The notes under the pieces were generated by a model, which did not search any database, was not told where the DNA came from, and saw only the letters and a list, made by a program, of their open reading frames with translations. This document shows, piece after piece, positions 33,913 through 42,870 of a DNA stretch of 64,000 bases. Source of the stretch: an uncultured Rhodanobacteraceae bacterium. GTDB taxonomy: Bacteria; Pseudomonadota; Gammaproteobacteria; Xanthomonadales; SZUA-5. A program made the translations under genes and the position numbers. Location of the stretch: assembly GCA_937928755.1 (NCBI GenBank), contig CALEZI010000072.1, positions 20,005-84,004 of the forward strand, in the 5' to 3' direction. Every line of letters starts with the position of its first letter. Position 1 is the stretch's first letter.

Positions 33913-36492
33913 ATGACTGTGGTCCTCGATGGCGCGCGCTGGCTGCTTGCGCAACAGATTTTCGATCGCGTCATCGACTTGCCCGCGGCGCGCCGCAGCG
34001 CTGCGCTTGCAGGCGACTGCGCGGGCGATGATGAACTGTTGCGCATGGTCGAAGGCCTGATCGAAGCAGACGCTCAAGCAGCACCCGAGCCGGCACCGGC
34101 AATCGCGACGCTCAGTCGGCTGGCGGACCCGGAGCTTGCGGCGGGAACGCGGATCGGCGCCTTCAAGATCGAGCGGCTGATCGGCGTTGGTGGCATGGGC
34201 CGGGTTTATCTGGGCAGTCGCGCCGATGGCAGAGTCGAGCAACTGGCCGCGATCAAGACCATCCGCGGGGCCTTCGCCGGACGCGATCTGTTGCAACGGT
34301 TCAACCGCGAGCGGCGCATCCTCGCCAAGCTGGACCACCCCAATATTGCGCGCTTCATCGACGCTTTCGAGAGCACCGATGGCGCGCCCTCATTCGCGAT
34401 GGAGTACATCGCCGGCACGCCCTTGCTCGACTACGTGCGGGACCAGCGGCTGGACATCGCTGCGCGGCTGCGCCTGGTGGTCAAGATCGCCGGCGCCGTC
34501 GATTACGCGCACCGACAATTGGTCGTCCATCGCGATCTCAAACCGGGCAATGTACTGGTGGATGCCAGCGGCGAACCCAAGCTCCTGGATTTCGGCATCG
34601 CCAAGTCGATCCAGCAGCATCAGGAGCATTCGTTACTCGACGGACAGACCGCGCCTGAGTCGCGCTATCTGTCGCTGCGTTACGCCGCGCCGGAACAATT
34701 CGCGGGCGAAACCGAAGGCGTTTCGATCGATATCTACGCGCTGGGTGCGCTGCTCTACGAGGTGCTGACGGGACGCCCGCCGCTGGAACTCGACTCATTG
34801 TCGCTGGCCGCAGCGCAGTCGCGCATCCTCCACGAAATGCCACGCGCGCCGAGCGACGTGGCGTCACCAGAGTTGCCATACGCCAGCTCGCGGCTGCGCG
34901 GCGACCTCGATCGCATTGTCCTGCACGCGCTGAAAAAGGAACCCGAGCAGCGCTACGCGTCAGCGGCGGCCCTCCTGGCAGACCTGCAACGGGTGCTCGA
35001 GCACCGCCCGATCAGCCCGCGCGGATCGCATCACTGGTATTTGCTGGCGCGCTTCTTGCGGCGAAACGCACTGTCGACCGGGCTTGCCGCGAGCGTTTGC
35101 GTGGTGCTCGCGACATCGGCGTTTGCTCTCTATCGACAGTCCATCGACGTGCGCCAGCAGCGCGACGAGGCACGCGCGGTCACGCAATTCCTGGTGGAGA
35201 CTTTCCGCTCGGCCGATCCCGCCCATGCCGGCGGGCAAGCGCGGGTAGCTGCACTGATCAGCGGTGCCGCCAGGAAACTGCAATCGCGCACCGACATCGA
35301 GACGCACACGCGCCTGCTGCTCGGACTTGCGTTGGCCGAAGCCAGCATCGGCAGCGGCACACCGTCCTCCGCGGTCAACATCGACGTGTTGGCGATCGCG
35401 GACGATCCCGCGTTGTCGGTTGCCGAGCGCGCACGGGCCAACCGGATAGCCGCAGCGATCACCTTGGCGGCCGACAACTACGACGAGTCCGAGCGTCGCG
35501 TCGGCGCCGCGCTGCGCGATGAGCAGGATCCGGCTGCAATCGCCAGCTTGTACGACAACCAGGCCAAGCTGAAGCAACGACGCGGCGATTATTCCGGCGC
35601 TGTTGCCGTTCTGGCTGCAGCCGATCAGGAGCTGTCGCTGCGCCTTGGCGAAGACGTGACTGTGGTCTTTCGCACGCGTCTGCAGCGCGCCATGGCGATG
35701 GCCATCGCCGGCGATCTCGAAGGCGCGCTCGCCCTCGCGCAGGCCGTGACCGCGCGCATGCGGAAGACACAGCAACCGCCGGTCGAGATCGCCGCGGCCT
35801 TGCGATCGCTGGCCTACCTGCTGTCGCGAACGGACCGAGTCATCGAGGTTCTGCCGGTGACGGAAGAATTACTGGCGATCGTCGCCGTCGAGTACGGCAG
35901 CAATTCGTTGGCGTATGCCAGTGCGCTGATGCAAAGGGCGGTAGCGCTGGCCAACCTCAAGCAATGGCCGGCTGCGGTCGATTTGTTCAAGCACGCGCGC
36001 GCCCTGATGGTCAACGAGCTTGGCGAGGACAATCTGGCGGTGGCCAAACTCGAATACAGCCTGGCTCACGGATTTCTTGACGAGAACGATGCACCCGCGG
36101 CATTGCCATACATCGCTCATGCCGTTTCCGTGGCGCGCAAGACCTGGGGGGAAACCCACGACGACAGCGTGCGCTTTGTGCTGATCCAGTCGCGAGCATT
36201 TCGCCTCCTGGGCCAGCATGCGGACATCGTGGCGTTGCTCGACCCGTTATTGCAGCAGTACATCCGCAGCAAACCGGACACGCTGCTGCGCCTTTGGCTG
36301 CAGGTGGACCTCGCCGAGGCCCTTGCGCACACCGGCGAGGTTCAGCGGTCCGCTCAACTACTGCTGGAACTCAACCCATACTGGACGCAACACGCGGCAT
36401 CCGCCGCAGCACTTCGCAAGCGTGCCGATGAGGTTATCTCCCGCATCGACCAGACTGCTGTTTCATCAATCCGAGAGGTTTACCATGACTAA
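33913..36492 (+). CDS. Membrane Ser/Thr protein kinase with C-terminal TPR-like repeats
   Basis: An 859-residue Hanks-type kinase. A short helical N-terminus is followed by GVGGMGRVYLG (91-101), the ATP lysine Lys115 in AAIKTI, HRDLKPGN (His206, Asp208), DFGIAKS (226-232), then YAAPEQFAGE. A membrane segment lies at about 387-408. The remaining 450 residues are helical TPR-like repeats (HTRLLLGLALAEASIG; AAALRSLAYLLSRTD), probably periplasmic. The ATG at 33913 was chosen because upstream residues look non-coding. It pairs with the divergent ECF factor and overlaps the next gene by 8 bp. Confidence 0.9.
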   Translation: MTVVLDGARWLLAQQIFDRVIDLPAARRSAALAGDCAGDDELLRMVEGLIEADAQAAPEPAPAIATLSRLADPELAAGTRIGAFKIERLIGVGGMGRVYLGSRADGRVEQLAAIKTIRGAFAGRDLLQRFNRERRILAKLDHPNIARFIDAFESTDGAPSFAMEYIAGTPLLDYVRDQRLDIAARLRLVVKIAGAVDYAHRQLVVHRDLKPGNVLVDASGEPKLLDFGIAKSIQQHQEHSLLDGQTAPESRYLSLRYAAPEQFAGETEGVSIDIYALGALLYEVLTGRPPLELDSLSLAAAQSRILHEMPRAPSDVASPELPYASSRLRGDLDRIVLHALKKEPEQRYASAAALLADLQRVLEHRPISPRGSHHWYLLARFLRRNALSTGLAASVCVVLATSAFALYRQSIDVRQQRDEARAVTQFLVETFRSADPAHAGGQARVAALISGAARKLQSRTDIETHTRLLLGLALAEASIGSGTPSSAVNIDVLAIADDPALSVAERARANRIAAAITLAADNYDESERRVGAALRDEQDPAAIASLYDNQAKLKQRRGDYSGAVAVLAAADQELSLRLGEDVTVVFRTRLQRAMAMAIAGDLEGALALAQAVTARMRKTQQPPVEIAAALRSLAYLLSRTDRVIEVLPVTEELLAIVAVEYGSNSLAYASALMQRAVALANLKQWPAAVDLFKHARALMVNELGEDNLAVAKLEYSLAHGFLDENDAPAALPYIAHAVSVARKTWGETHDDSVRFVLIQSRAFRLLGQHADIVALLDPLLQQYIRSKPDTLLRLWLQVDLAEALAHTGEVQRSAQLLLELNPYWTQHAASAAALRKRADEVISRIDQTAVSSIREVYHD

Positions 36493-37267
36493 GCGAATAG
36501 TAGTTGCGCTGGCCGCCGTGCTGGCAACGTCACAGGCGGCCGCCATCGTCCACATTCTCAACGATGTGCCGGTGTGCCCGCCAACCAGTTACACCAGCAC
36601 CCATATCCCGCACTTCAGCGTCCCGCACCTGGCCGTGGAGTTCGGTCCAACACCAGCCGGGTCGCATCCGTACGCTTCGGGCAAATGCGGAATCGGGATG
36701 ATCAGCGCGGCGACCGGCGTGTGCCCGGGGCAGCAGGCGCCTTTTGCCTACGACATCTTCGACTACTGGAACGTCGCCAATCCACCGATCGACCGCCAAT
36801 TCCGCCAGGAACTGCAGGTCGACAGCTTTGCCGGCATTCCGATCGGCGGACGCGTCAAAGTCTCGGAACTGAGTTTCAGCGGCGGTGAAACCGTCAGTTT
36901 CTACCTGGATCGCCCGGATGCTTCGACCACCGACATGACCATCGGTCACCGCATTTGTGCCAGCTACTGTCTCGAGGAGGAAGTCGGTCGCTTCGATTTC
37001 CCGATCCTGCCACCGACTCACGCCGTGCCCATGATCGTCACCTGGTCGACCGGTCGCCACATCGCCTACCAGAAGCGCAAGGTCAGTTGGTCCTTTGGCA
37101 ACAGCAATCCACCGGGCATGAATTTCACCGGCTTGATCATGTTGAAGCCGGGTGCACAGGAGCTGACTTTCAGCAACGGCATCGTGCACGGGATCTGTGG
37201 CGCAGACATGACCCGAGTTCGTTTCGTGGAACCAAGATTCGTGAACGTCTCGTCAAGTTCCATGTAA
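36485..37267 (+). CDS. Exported protein co-transcribed with the kinase
   Basis: A 260-residue protein with a signal peptide (TKRIVVALAAVLATSQAAA) and a beta-rich mature part holding several cysteines (VPVCPPT, ASGKCGIG, GVCPGQQ, RICASYCLE, HGICGAD), which fits disulfide bonding in the periplasm. GAGAGG precedes the ATG, which overlaps the kinase stop by 8 bp, so the two are coupled. Unknown function; it could be an output or ligand of the kinase system. Confidence 0.72.
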   Translation: MTKRIVVALAAVLATSQAAAIVHILNDVPVCPPTSYTSTHIPHFSVPHLAVEFGPTPAGSHPYASGKCGIGMISAATGVCPGQQAPFAYDIFDYWNVANPPIDRQFRQELQVDSFAGIPIGGRVKVSELSFSGGETVSFYLDRPDASTTDMTIGHRICASYCLEEEVGRFDFPILPPTHAVPMIVTWSTGRHIAYQKRKVSWSFGNSNPPGMNFTGLIMLKPGAQELTFSNGIVHGICGADMTRVRFVEPRFVNVSSSSM

Positions 37268-37638
37268 TGAACTGCGCGTGTAATCGATCACCCAGTTACC
37301 CGGAACTGGCTTGACGGTGGGCTGCTCGCGCGCGAACGCGCCGGGCCCAAGGCGGGAAACACGGCCGTATCGAGCGCGCTCCGGTCAGCGGCGTGCGCGC
37401 CAATGTGCACTCGTGCACACCGACGCCATCGTCGCGGTGGCGCACCACGGCCTTGCTTGCGAAACAATTTTCGTGAGCGTGATCGATTGTCACGCTCCAG
37501 TCCGCGGAGATAGGGGAGAAGGCAATGTCGCCTTCCAAGCGCGGGGCGCGAATGCGTTCCCACTCACTTGCTGGGATGTCGCCTTCGACTTCTGCCGCAT
37601 CGACGCCCAGCGGCTCAATCCGTAAAGGAATTCCAACC
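37268..37638. other. Intergenic, possible remnant only
   Basis: About 370 bp. A minus-strand frame of 133 codons (37296-37697) overlaps the next gene's signal peptide; its third-base GC use is moderate and I could not recognise a family. I treat it as non-coding or as decayed sequence. The promoter of the cysteine-rich gene must lie here; AAAGGA at 37624-37629 is its ribosome site. Confidence 0.4.
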
Positions 37639-37839
37639 ATGAAGCACAAACTCACGCTGGCTCTCGCCGCTGCCGCTGCCTTGTTCACGGGTATCACGGT
37701 CAGTCAACCGGCTTATGCCGTCCCCTGCAACATTGCCTGCATGCAGCAATACAACCTGTGTCTGGTGAGCACGCCGCATGCCGCCCTGGATTGCAAGCGG
37801 TTCCTGATCGCGTGCCAGAACACCTGCATGTGGGACTAG
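37639..37839 (+). CDS. Small exported peptide with symmetric six-cysteine motif
   Basis: A 66-residue protein with a signal peptide to about residue 27 (cleavage after AYA), leaving about 39 residues. The six cysteines at 30, 34, 41, 52, 59 and 63 read C-x3-C-x6-C-x10-C-x6-C-x3-C, a mirror-symmetric pattern that suggests two helices pinned by disulfides, as in helical-hairpin peptides. AAAGGA lies ten bases before the ATG. A membrane glutaredoxin follows, which could act on its disulfides. No known family recognised. Confidence 0.7.
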   Translation: MKHKLTLALAAAAALFTGITVSQPAYAVPCNIACMQQYNLCLVSTPHAALDCKRFLIACQNTCMWD

Positions 37840-37895
37840 CAATTGCCCAACCATGAGCCGCGTCAGACTGAAGTCTGTTGGCGGCATTCATGCGC

Positions 37896-37920
37896 CAGCG
37901 GGGCGCGCCGCGCCCCGCTG
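37896..37920 (+). terminator. Strong GC hairpin after the cysteine-rich peptide gene
   Basis: CAGCGGGGCGCG and CGCGCCCCGCTG are perfect 12-base arms around a single C. No T-run follows (GATTGATCA), so it is either an atypical terminator or an mRNA-stabilising hairpin. A smaller dyad (CAGACT-GA-AGTCTG) lies at 37864-37877. Confidence 0.55.
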
Positions 37921-37949
37921 ATTGATCAGGCCCTCATGCCGAGACCGCA

Positions 37950-38357
37950 ATGAAAAGACACATCAAATCCGTCCTGTCCTCCGCGCTGATCGTCGCGCTT
38001 GGCGCTGGCGTGGGCCTGTTGGCCGCCCAAGGGCTGAAGGCGCTGACACCCAACTACGTCAGTGGCGACTATTCGGCGCAACGTGCACAAGCCCGGCATT
38101 CGGTCATTCTGCTCGGGACTGCGTGGTGCGACTTCTGCACCAAGACCCGCGCGCACCTGCAATCGCGTGGCGTGCAGTTTGCCGACCTGGACGTCGAAAG
38201 CTCCAAACTGGCGGAGGAATGGCATCGCAAGCTCGGCGCCCAAGGCGTGCCCGTCATCCTGATTGGCGATCGCCAGATCCGCGGATTCAATCCGGATGAA
38301 ATGGATGCCGCCATTGCTGCGCTCGGCGACGATCTGCTGGCAGGTGGGCCGCGCTGA
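37950..38357 (+). CDS. Membrane-anchored glutaredoxin-like protein
   Basis: A 135-residue protein: an N-terminal membrane anchor (LSSALIVALGAGVGLLAA, about 9-26) followed by a glutaredoxin fold. The redox site is WCDFC (Cys60, Cys63), then HLQSRGVQFADLDVES, the cis-proline in GVPVILIGD and GFNPDEMDAAI. With the anchor it would sit in the periplasm, where a two-cysteine glutaredoxin is unusual. It lies 110 bp after the six-cysteine exported peptide, a possible substrate. Confidence 0.85.
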   Translation: MKRHIKSVLSSALIVALGAGVGLLAAQGLKALTPNYVSGDYSAQRAQARHSVILLGTAWCDFCTKTRAHLQSRGVQFADLDVESSKLAEEWHRKLGAQGVPVILIGDRQIRGFNPDEMDAAIAALGDDLLAGGPR

Positions 38358-38607
38358 TCTTGTGAACCTCAGCGGTAGCTGAGCCGGCGGTCATCATTGC
38401 GTCGACTGAAATCACCGCCTTCTTGTGTCTCCGCGTTCTGCGTTTGATGGTCGAGGCGACTACCCGCTGGACGAACGGGACATCCACTTTTTGGCAAGAC
38501 GATCGGCAGACGAACGGGACAGGGTGTCCCGGAAGTTCTGCACGTTGCCGATATCCCCGCGTGCGCACGAGTACACTGATTCAACCTTCCGTGCCGAGGG
38601 CGCGCCC

Positions 38608-39339
38608 ATGCGAGCAGCGGTGATCAGCCTGGTCATCCCCGCTTACAACGAAGCGGAACTGCTGCCGCGTCTGCTCGACAGTGTCGACGTGGCGCGCGCC
38701 CGTTTCGCCGCGGCCGATGCCGTCGAGGTCATCGTTGCCGACAACCAGTCCACCGACGCCACCGCTGAGCTCGCCAGCGCGCGCGGCTGTCGCGTGGCAC
38801 CGGTGGAACAGCGCTGCATCGCCGCGGCGCGCAATGGCGGTGCCGCGATCGCCAGCGGCGACATCATCGCCTTCGTCGACGCCGACATCGTCATCCATCC
38901 AGACACCTTCTCGGCCATCAGCGCGGCAATGGCCGATTCGGCCGTGGTCGGCGGCGCCACCGGCGTCACCCTGGAGCGCTGGTCGGCGGGACTCGCCTGT
39001 ACCTACGCGATGATGGTTCCGATGATCTGGGCGACCGGTTTCGACACCGGCGTGGTGTTCTGCCGACGGCTCGATTTTGCTGGCCTCGGTGGCTACGACG
39101 AATCGCGTCTGGCGGCGGAGGACGTGCATTTCCTCTGGCGCCTGAAGCGGCTTGGCCACTCGCGGCGCCAGCGTCTGCTGCGTCTGCGTTACGCCAAGGC
39201 GGTGGCGTCGACGCGCAAGTTCGACCGTTACGGCGACTGGCACTACTTCACGCAGATGCCGGCGATGGCGATCAAGTCGCTGGGCCGCAGCCGCTCGCTG
39301 ACCGATTTCGCGCGGCGCTACTGGTACGAGGACCGTTGA
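38608..39339 (+). CDS. Family 2 glycosyltransferase
   Basis: A 243-residue GT-A-fold transferase without membrane segments. It starts ISLVIPAYNEAELLPRLLDS, has the metal-binding DADIVIHPD and the DNQSTD segment, and ends with ESRLAAEDVHFLWRL, where AED is the likely catalytic base region. The ATG at 38608 has GAGGG at a good distance; the longer upstream frame does not look coding. Donor and acceptor unknown. No polysaccharide cluster surrounds it. Confidence 0.87.
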   Translation: MRAAVISLVIPAYNEAELLPRLLDSVDVARARFAAADAVEVIVADNQSTDATAELASARGCRVAPVEQRCIAAARNGGAAIASGDIIAFVDADIVIHPDTFSAISAAMADSAVVGGATGVTLERWSAGLACTYAMMVPMIWATGFDTGVVFCRRLDFAGLGGYDESRLAAEDVHFLWRLKRLGHSRRQRLLRLRYAKAVASTRKFDRYGDWHYFTQMPAMAIKSLGRSRSLTDFARRYWYEDR

Positions 39340-39353
39340 GCGGCGCGCCTGGT

Positions 39354-42300
39354 TCACGCCTCCGCCACCACCTCGACCCGGTTGCGGCCGCCATGCTTCG
39401 CCGCGTAAAGCGCCGCATCGGCGCGTTTCAGCAGTTCCGAGGCGTTCTCGTCGGCTCGCGGAATGGCATGCAGTGCGCCGGCACTCAGCGTGACCGAGTG
39501 CTCATCGTTGCCGAGCGTGCGCGGCGGCAAGGCCTCGACCAGCGCGCGCATGCGCTCGGCGACGCGCAGCGTGGTGTCGCGATCGGCGTCGACCATCAGG
39601 CAGGCGAATTCTTCGCCACCGTAGCGCGCCACCAGATCCTGTTGCCGCATCGCGCTCTGCAGGGCCTGGGCGACGGCACGCAGCGCGGCATCGCCGGCGA
39701 GGTGGCCGTGACGATCGTTGTATTCCTTGAAGTGATCGACGTCGACGACGATCAGGCCGATCGGCAAACGGCGCACGCGCGCGCGCTCGATCGCGGCGTC
39801 GAGCGCCTCCATCAGGCGGCGGCGGTTGGCGACGCCGGTCAATGGATCCTGGTAGGACAGTTCGGTCAGCCGCTGGTTGGCGCTATCCAGCGCAGCAGTG
39901 CGCGCGGCGACTTCGCGTTTGAGCAGCCGCTGGCGTGCGCGCAGGCCGCGGTTGTAGATCAGCACCGAAGCCACCAATGCGAGCAAACCGGCCAGAGCCA
40001 GCAGCGCCTGCAGCGCCGGGCGCTGCCACCAGTAAGGCAGGATCTCGATCGAAAGCAACTCGGCGCTGCTCGGCGTACCCGCGTAATCGCGCGCGTCGAC
40101 CTGCAGCCGGTAGATGCCGGGCGGCAAGCCGGTGAAGTTGCGACTGTGTTCGTCGGTCCACGCCGACGGCTGCGGGTCGTAACCGATGAGTTGGCTGCGA
40201 TAGACCGATTCGCGCTCTCGCTGGCCAGCCAGCAGCGCGTAACTGAAGCCGAGTTCGCGCGTTCCGGCGGGCAAGATCAGCGGCGCGTTTGCGGCAAGTA
40301 TCTGACGCTTGCCATCGACGAGCAGACCGGTCAGGTTGATCGGCTTGGCGCGCGCGCGACCGTCGGGCGTTTCGATGCGCGGGTCGAATACACTCAGCCC
40401 GGCCAGCGTACCGACGAAATAGCGCTGCTGCGCATCGACGAGCTGCGAATTGGTGTTGCACTCGTCGTGCACCAGACCGTCGCGGCGACGGAACACGCGC
40501 TCGCGGTAGCGACCCTCGCCGATCGGCGTCAACTGCTGCACGCCATTGTTGGTGCAGACATAGATGCGGCCACTGCGGTCGGGCAGGATCGAATAAATGG
40601 TCGGATCCGGCGGGGGCGGTACGCCGCCATCGTCGAACACGCGCGGCTGCAGAGGATCGCTGACATCCAGACGCATCAGACCAGAACGATTGCTGCCGGC
40701 CCACAACACGCTGCGTGCGCCATCGGCGATCAGGGTGATGAAGCGGTAACCGTCGGCCGGCAGCCCCGGGGCCGCGGGCAGCAGCGACCAGCGCTCGCCG
40801 TCGAAGCGTGCCAGACCGGCGCTGCTCGCCGCCCACAGCCAGGAGCGACCGTTGGCGTCGATCTGCTCGACCAGACTGGTAACCGCCCAGGGCAGGGTCG
40901 CGCCATCGGCGACGTACTGGGTCCAGCGTCCCTGGCGCAACCGATGGATGCCCGAACGCATGTTGCCGAACCAGTGCTCCCAGTTGCCGCCGTGCGTTCG
41001 CGCAATGAAGGTGTTGGCGGTGTCGTCGCCAACCCCGTCCCAGGGCGTCGCGATCGGCGTGAAACGCAATCCATCGTCGATCTGGTACAGACCCCCGGAT
41101 ACGCTGACCAGACGCCAGGGCTTGCCATCCGGTCCCGCCAGATTGGCGATGTGGCGCACGTTGTCCAGCGCAAGCTCGCCGTTTCCGCGCGAGAACTGGC
41201 GCCATTGCCCGCCCTCCAGCAGGTTCAGTCCTTCCCTGGCGGTTCCCACCCAAAGACGCTCGCCGCCGCGACCGTCAGGCTCCAGCAGCAAGCCGAAGAT
41301 GCCGTTCTCGCGCGCGCCGAGCAGCGACAGCGTCTGCCATTGGTTGTGGCCGAGCGTCGCTCGCACGATGCCGCCCTCGGTGGCCAGCCACAGCAAGTCG
41401 ATGCCGTCGACATCGCGCTGGACTTCAACCGCGCGCACCGCGTCGGAAGGCAAGCCATGGCGGCGGTCGAACACGCGCACCTGGTCTCTGCGCAGCAGCA
41501 GCAATCCGGCCCGGCTGGCAATCCACAGCAGGCGTTCACCTTCCCGGGTGTGGGTGGCACGTGCGCCGTAAATCGCCTCGGTCGGCAGCTCGCCGGTTTC
41601 GGCACGCCAGGCGCGGATGCCATCGTCGCGAATCCTGACGATTCCGGAACCGTAACTCAGCACCCACAATTCCTCGGCGCTGCCATCGTTGGTTCGCAGC
41701 AGATCGGTACTGTTGAAGACCCTGAGCCGTGGGTCGTCGAAGCGTTCCCAGTGGCCCGCTGCAGTGGGGTCGGGGCTGCGGAACCACAGTCCTTCGGTGG
41801 TCGCCATCCACATTCGCGGGGAGCCGAACAGGGTCTCCGTACGCGCCATCCGAATGGCAGCGGCGGTGCCCGCCGGCACTTCGATCGGACCCGGCCGGAA
41901 TTCGCCATCCTGCCACTGCCATATCGGCCCGTTGTGGGCGACGAGCAGTTCGCGCGGACCGGCGCCGCCCGCTTCGGCTGAAAATCCGTACATGAACATC
42001 GCCGGCTGCGCATGCAGTCGCCAGACATCGCCGTCGAGTTCCGCCAGGCCCTCGCGCTCGAAGATCGCCCACAAGTTGCCGCGGGGATCGTGCGCAAGAT
42101 CGCGCACCAGGCTGCGCGCTTCCGGCGTCGGCCACAGCGTCCAGCGATAGCCATCGAAACGCGCCAGCCCGGAAGCCGAGCCGGCCCAGGCAATGCCGCG
42201 GGCATCGACGTCGACTGCGCTCCAGATTTCGTCGGAAAGGCCGTCGCGCGCGGTGTACACGGAAAACGTCGGCGCACCCTGGTGGGTGACGTCGAGAGGC

Positions 42301-42380
42301 ATCGGCGCGGCTGCAGCCGGCGCCGCACTCAACACCAGTGCCAGCAGCGTACAGGCAGCGCCTGCGGCCCCAGGAATCAT
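39354..42380 (-). CDS. Propeller-sensor diguanylate cyclase (Reg_prop, Y_Y_Y, GGDEF)
   Basis: A 1008-residue protein: a signal peptide (ACTLLALVLSAAPAAAAP), then a large periplasmic double propeller built of two-component-regulator propeller repeats (ARDGLSDEIWSAVDVDARG; LARFDGYRWTLWP), a Y_Y_Y domain (LGFSYALLAGQRE; YRLQVDARDYAG), one membrane helix (ALLALAGLLALVASVLIYN), a coiled coil and a GGDEF domain. GGEEF is at 921-925 and the I-site RQQD stands five residues before it, so the enzyme should be active and inhibited by product. The start at 42380 gives the signal peptide at the very N-terminus. Confidence 0.9.
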   Translation of the reverse strand: MIPGAAGAACTLLALVLSAAPAAAAPMPLDVTHQGAPTFSVYTARDGLSDEIWSAVDVDARGIAWAGSASGLARFDGYRWTLWPTPEARSLVRDLAHDPRGNLWAIFEREGLAELDGDVWRLHAQPAMFMYGFSAEAGGAGPRELLVAHNGPIWQWQDGEFRPGPIEVPAGTAAAIRMARTETLFGSPRMWMATTEGLWFRSPDPTAAGHWERFDDPRLRVFNSTDLLRTNDGSAEELWVLSYGSGIVRIRDDGIRAWRAETGELPTEAIYGARATHTREGERLLWIASRAGLLLLRRDQVRVFDRRHGLPSDAVRAVEVQRDVDGIDLLWLATEGGIVRATLGHNQWQTLSLLGARENGIFGLLLEPDGRGGERLWVGTAREGLNLLEGGQWRQFSRGNGELALDNVRHIANLAGPDGKPWRLVSVSGGLYQIDDGLRFTPIATPWDGVGDDTANTFIARTHGGNWEHWFGNMRSGIHRLRQGRWTQYVADGATLPWAVTSLVEQIDANGRSWLWAASSAGLARFDGERWSLLPAAPGLPADGYRFITLIADGARSVLWAGSNRSGLMRLDVSDPLQPRVFDDGGVPPPPDPTIYSILPDRSGRIYVCTNNGVQQLTPIGEGRYRERVFRRRDGLVHDECNTNSQLVDAQQRYFVGTLAGLSVFDPRIETPDGRARAKPINLTGLLVDGKRQILAANAPLILPAGTRELGFSYALLAGQRERESVYRSQLIGYDPQPSAWTDEHSRNFTGLPPGIYRLQVDARDYAGTPSSAELLSIEILPYWWQRPALQALLALAGLLALVASVLIYNRGLRARQRLLKREVAARTAALDSANQRLTELSYQDPLTGVANRRRLMEALDAAIERARVRRLPIGLIVVDVDHFKEYNDRHGHLAGDAALRAVAQALQSAMRQQDLVARYGGEEFACLMVDADRDTTLRVAERMRALVEALPPRTLGNDEHSVTLSAGALHAIPRADENASELLKRADAALYAAKHGGRNRVEVVAEA

Positions 42381-42870
42381 GCGATTGAATCCCCTTCGCC
42401 GCCCACCATCGGAGTAGTCGATGTCCGCTTGCCGTTGTCGCGAGGATATGGTCTGCGCCCACCGTACCGGCATGCGCAGTCGTGATCAATGGTCATGGGC
42501 ATCCTGCTCGCCGAAGCCTGGCTGACCGAATTGTTCGCCGGCACCCTCGGACAGGTTCCGCTTGAGCTTCGCGATCCAGGCTGGCTGCATCAGCAATCGT
42601 TCGGACTGAATAGCCAGGCACGCGAACGCAGCCCGCCCCCTGCCGGGTTTGGCGGTTTACGCGAACTGCTGCCGGTGCGCGGCGGCTGGCGCAGGGTGGC
42701 TGTGCGAAGCCCGATCCAATGTCGGCTTGCATCGCCACGATTTCTTTCGCAGCCGTGATCCTTTTGTCCGCGGTTCCGCGCGTACTGAGTAGCCGCCCGT
42801 TGCGAGGCGTGGCGGCCGAAGCCCGTGACGTCAGCGCGCGGCTCAACCTACTCGAATCAGGGGAACCACC
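42381..42870. other. Intergenic between divergent genes
   Basis: About 490 bp between the cyclase start and the lectin-domain gene. A plus-strand frame at 42489-42758 and an overlapping minus-strand frame both lack ribosome sites and family features. It probably contains the two promoters; AGGGGAA at 42859-42865 is the ribosome site for the gene at 42871. Confidence 0.5.

Noticed and set aside
37296..37697. A 133-codon minus-strand gene
   Set aside because: It runs through the signal peptide of the cysteine-rich gene on the other strand, has only moderate third-base GC and no recognisable family.
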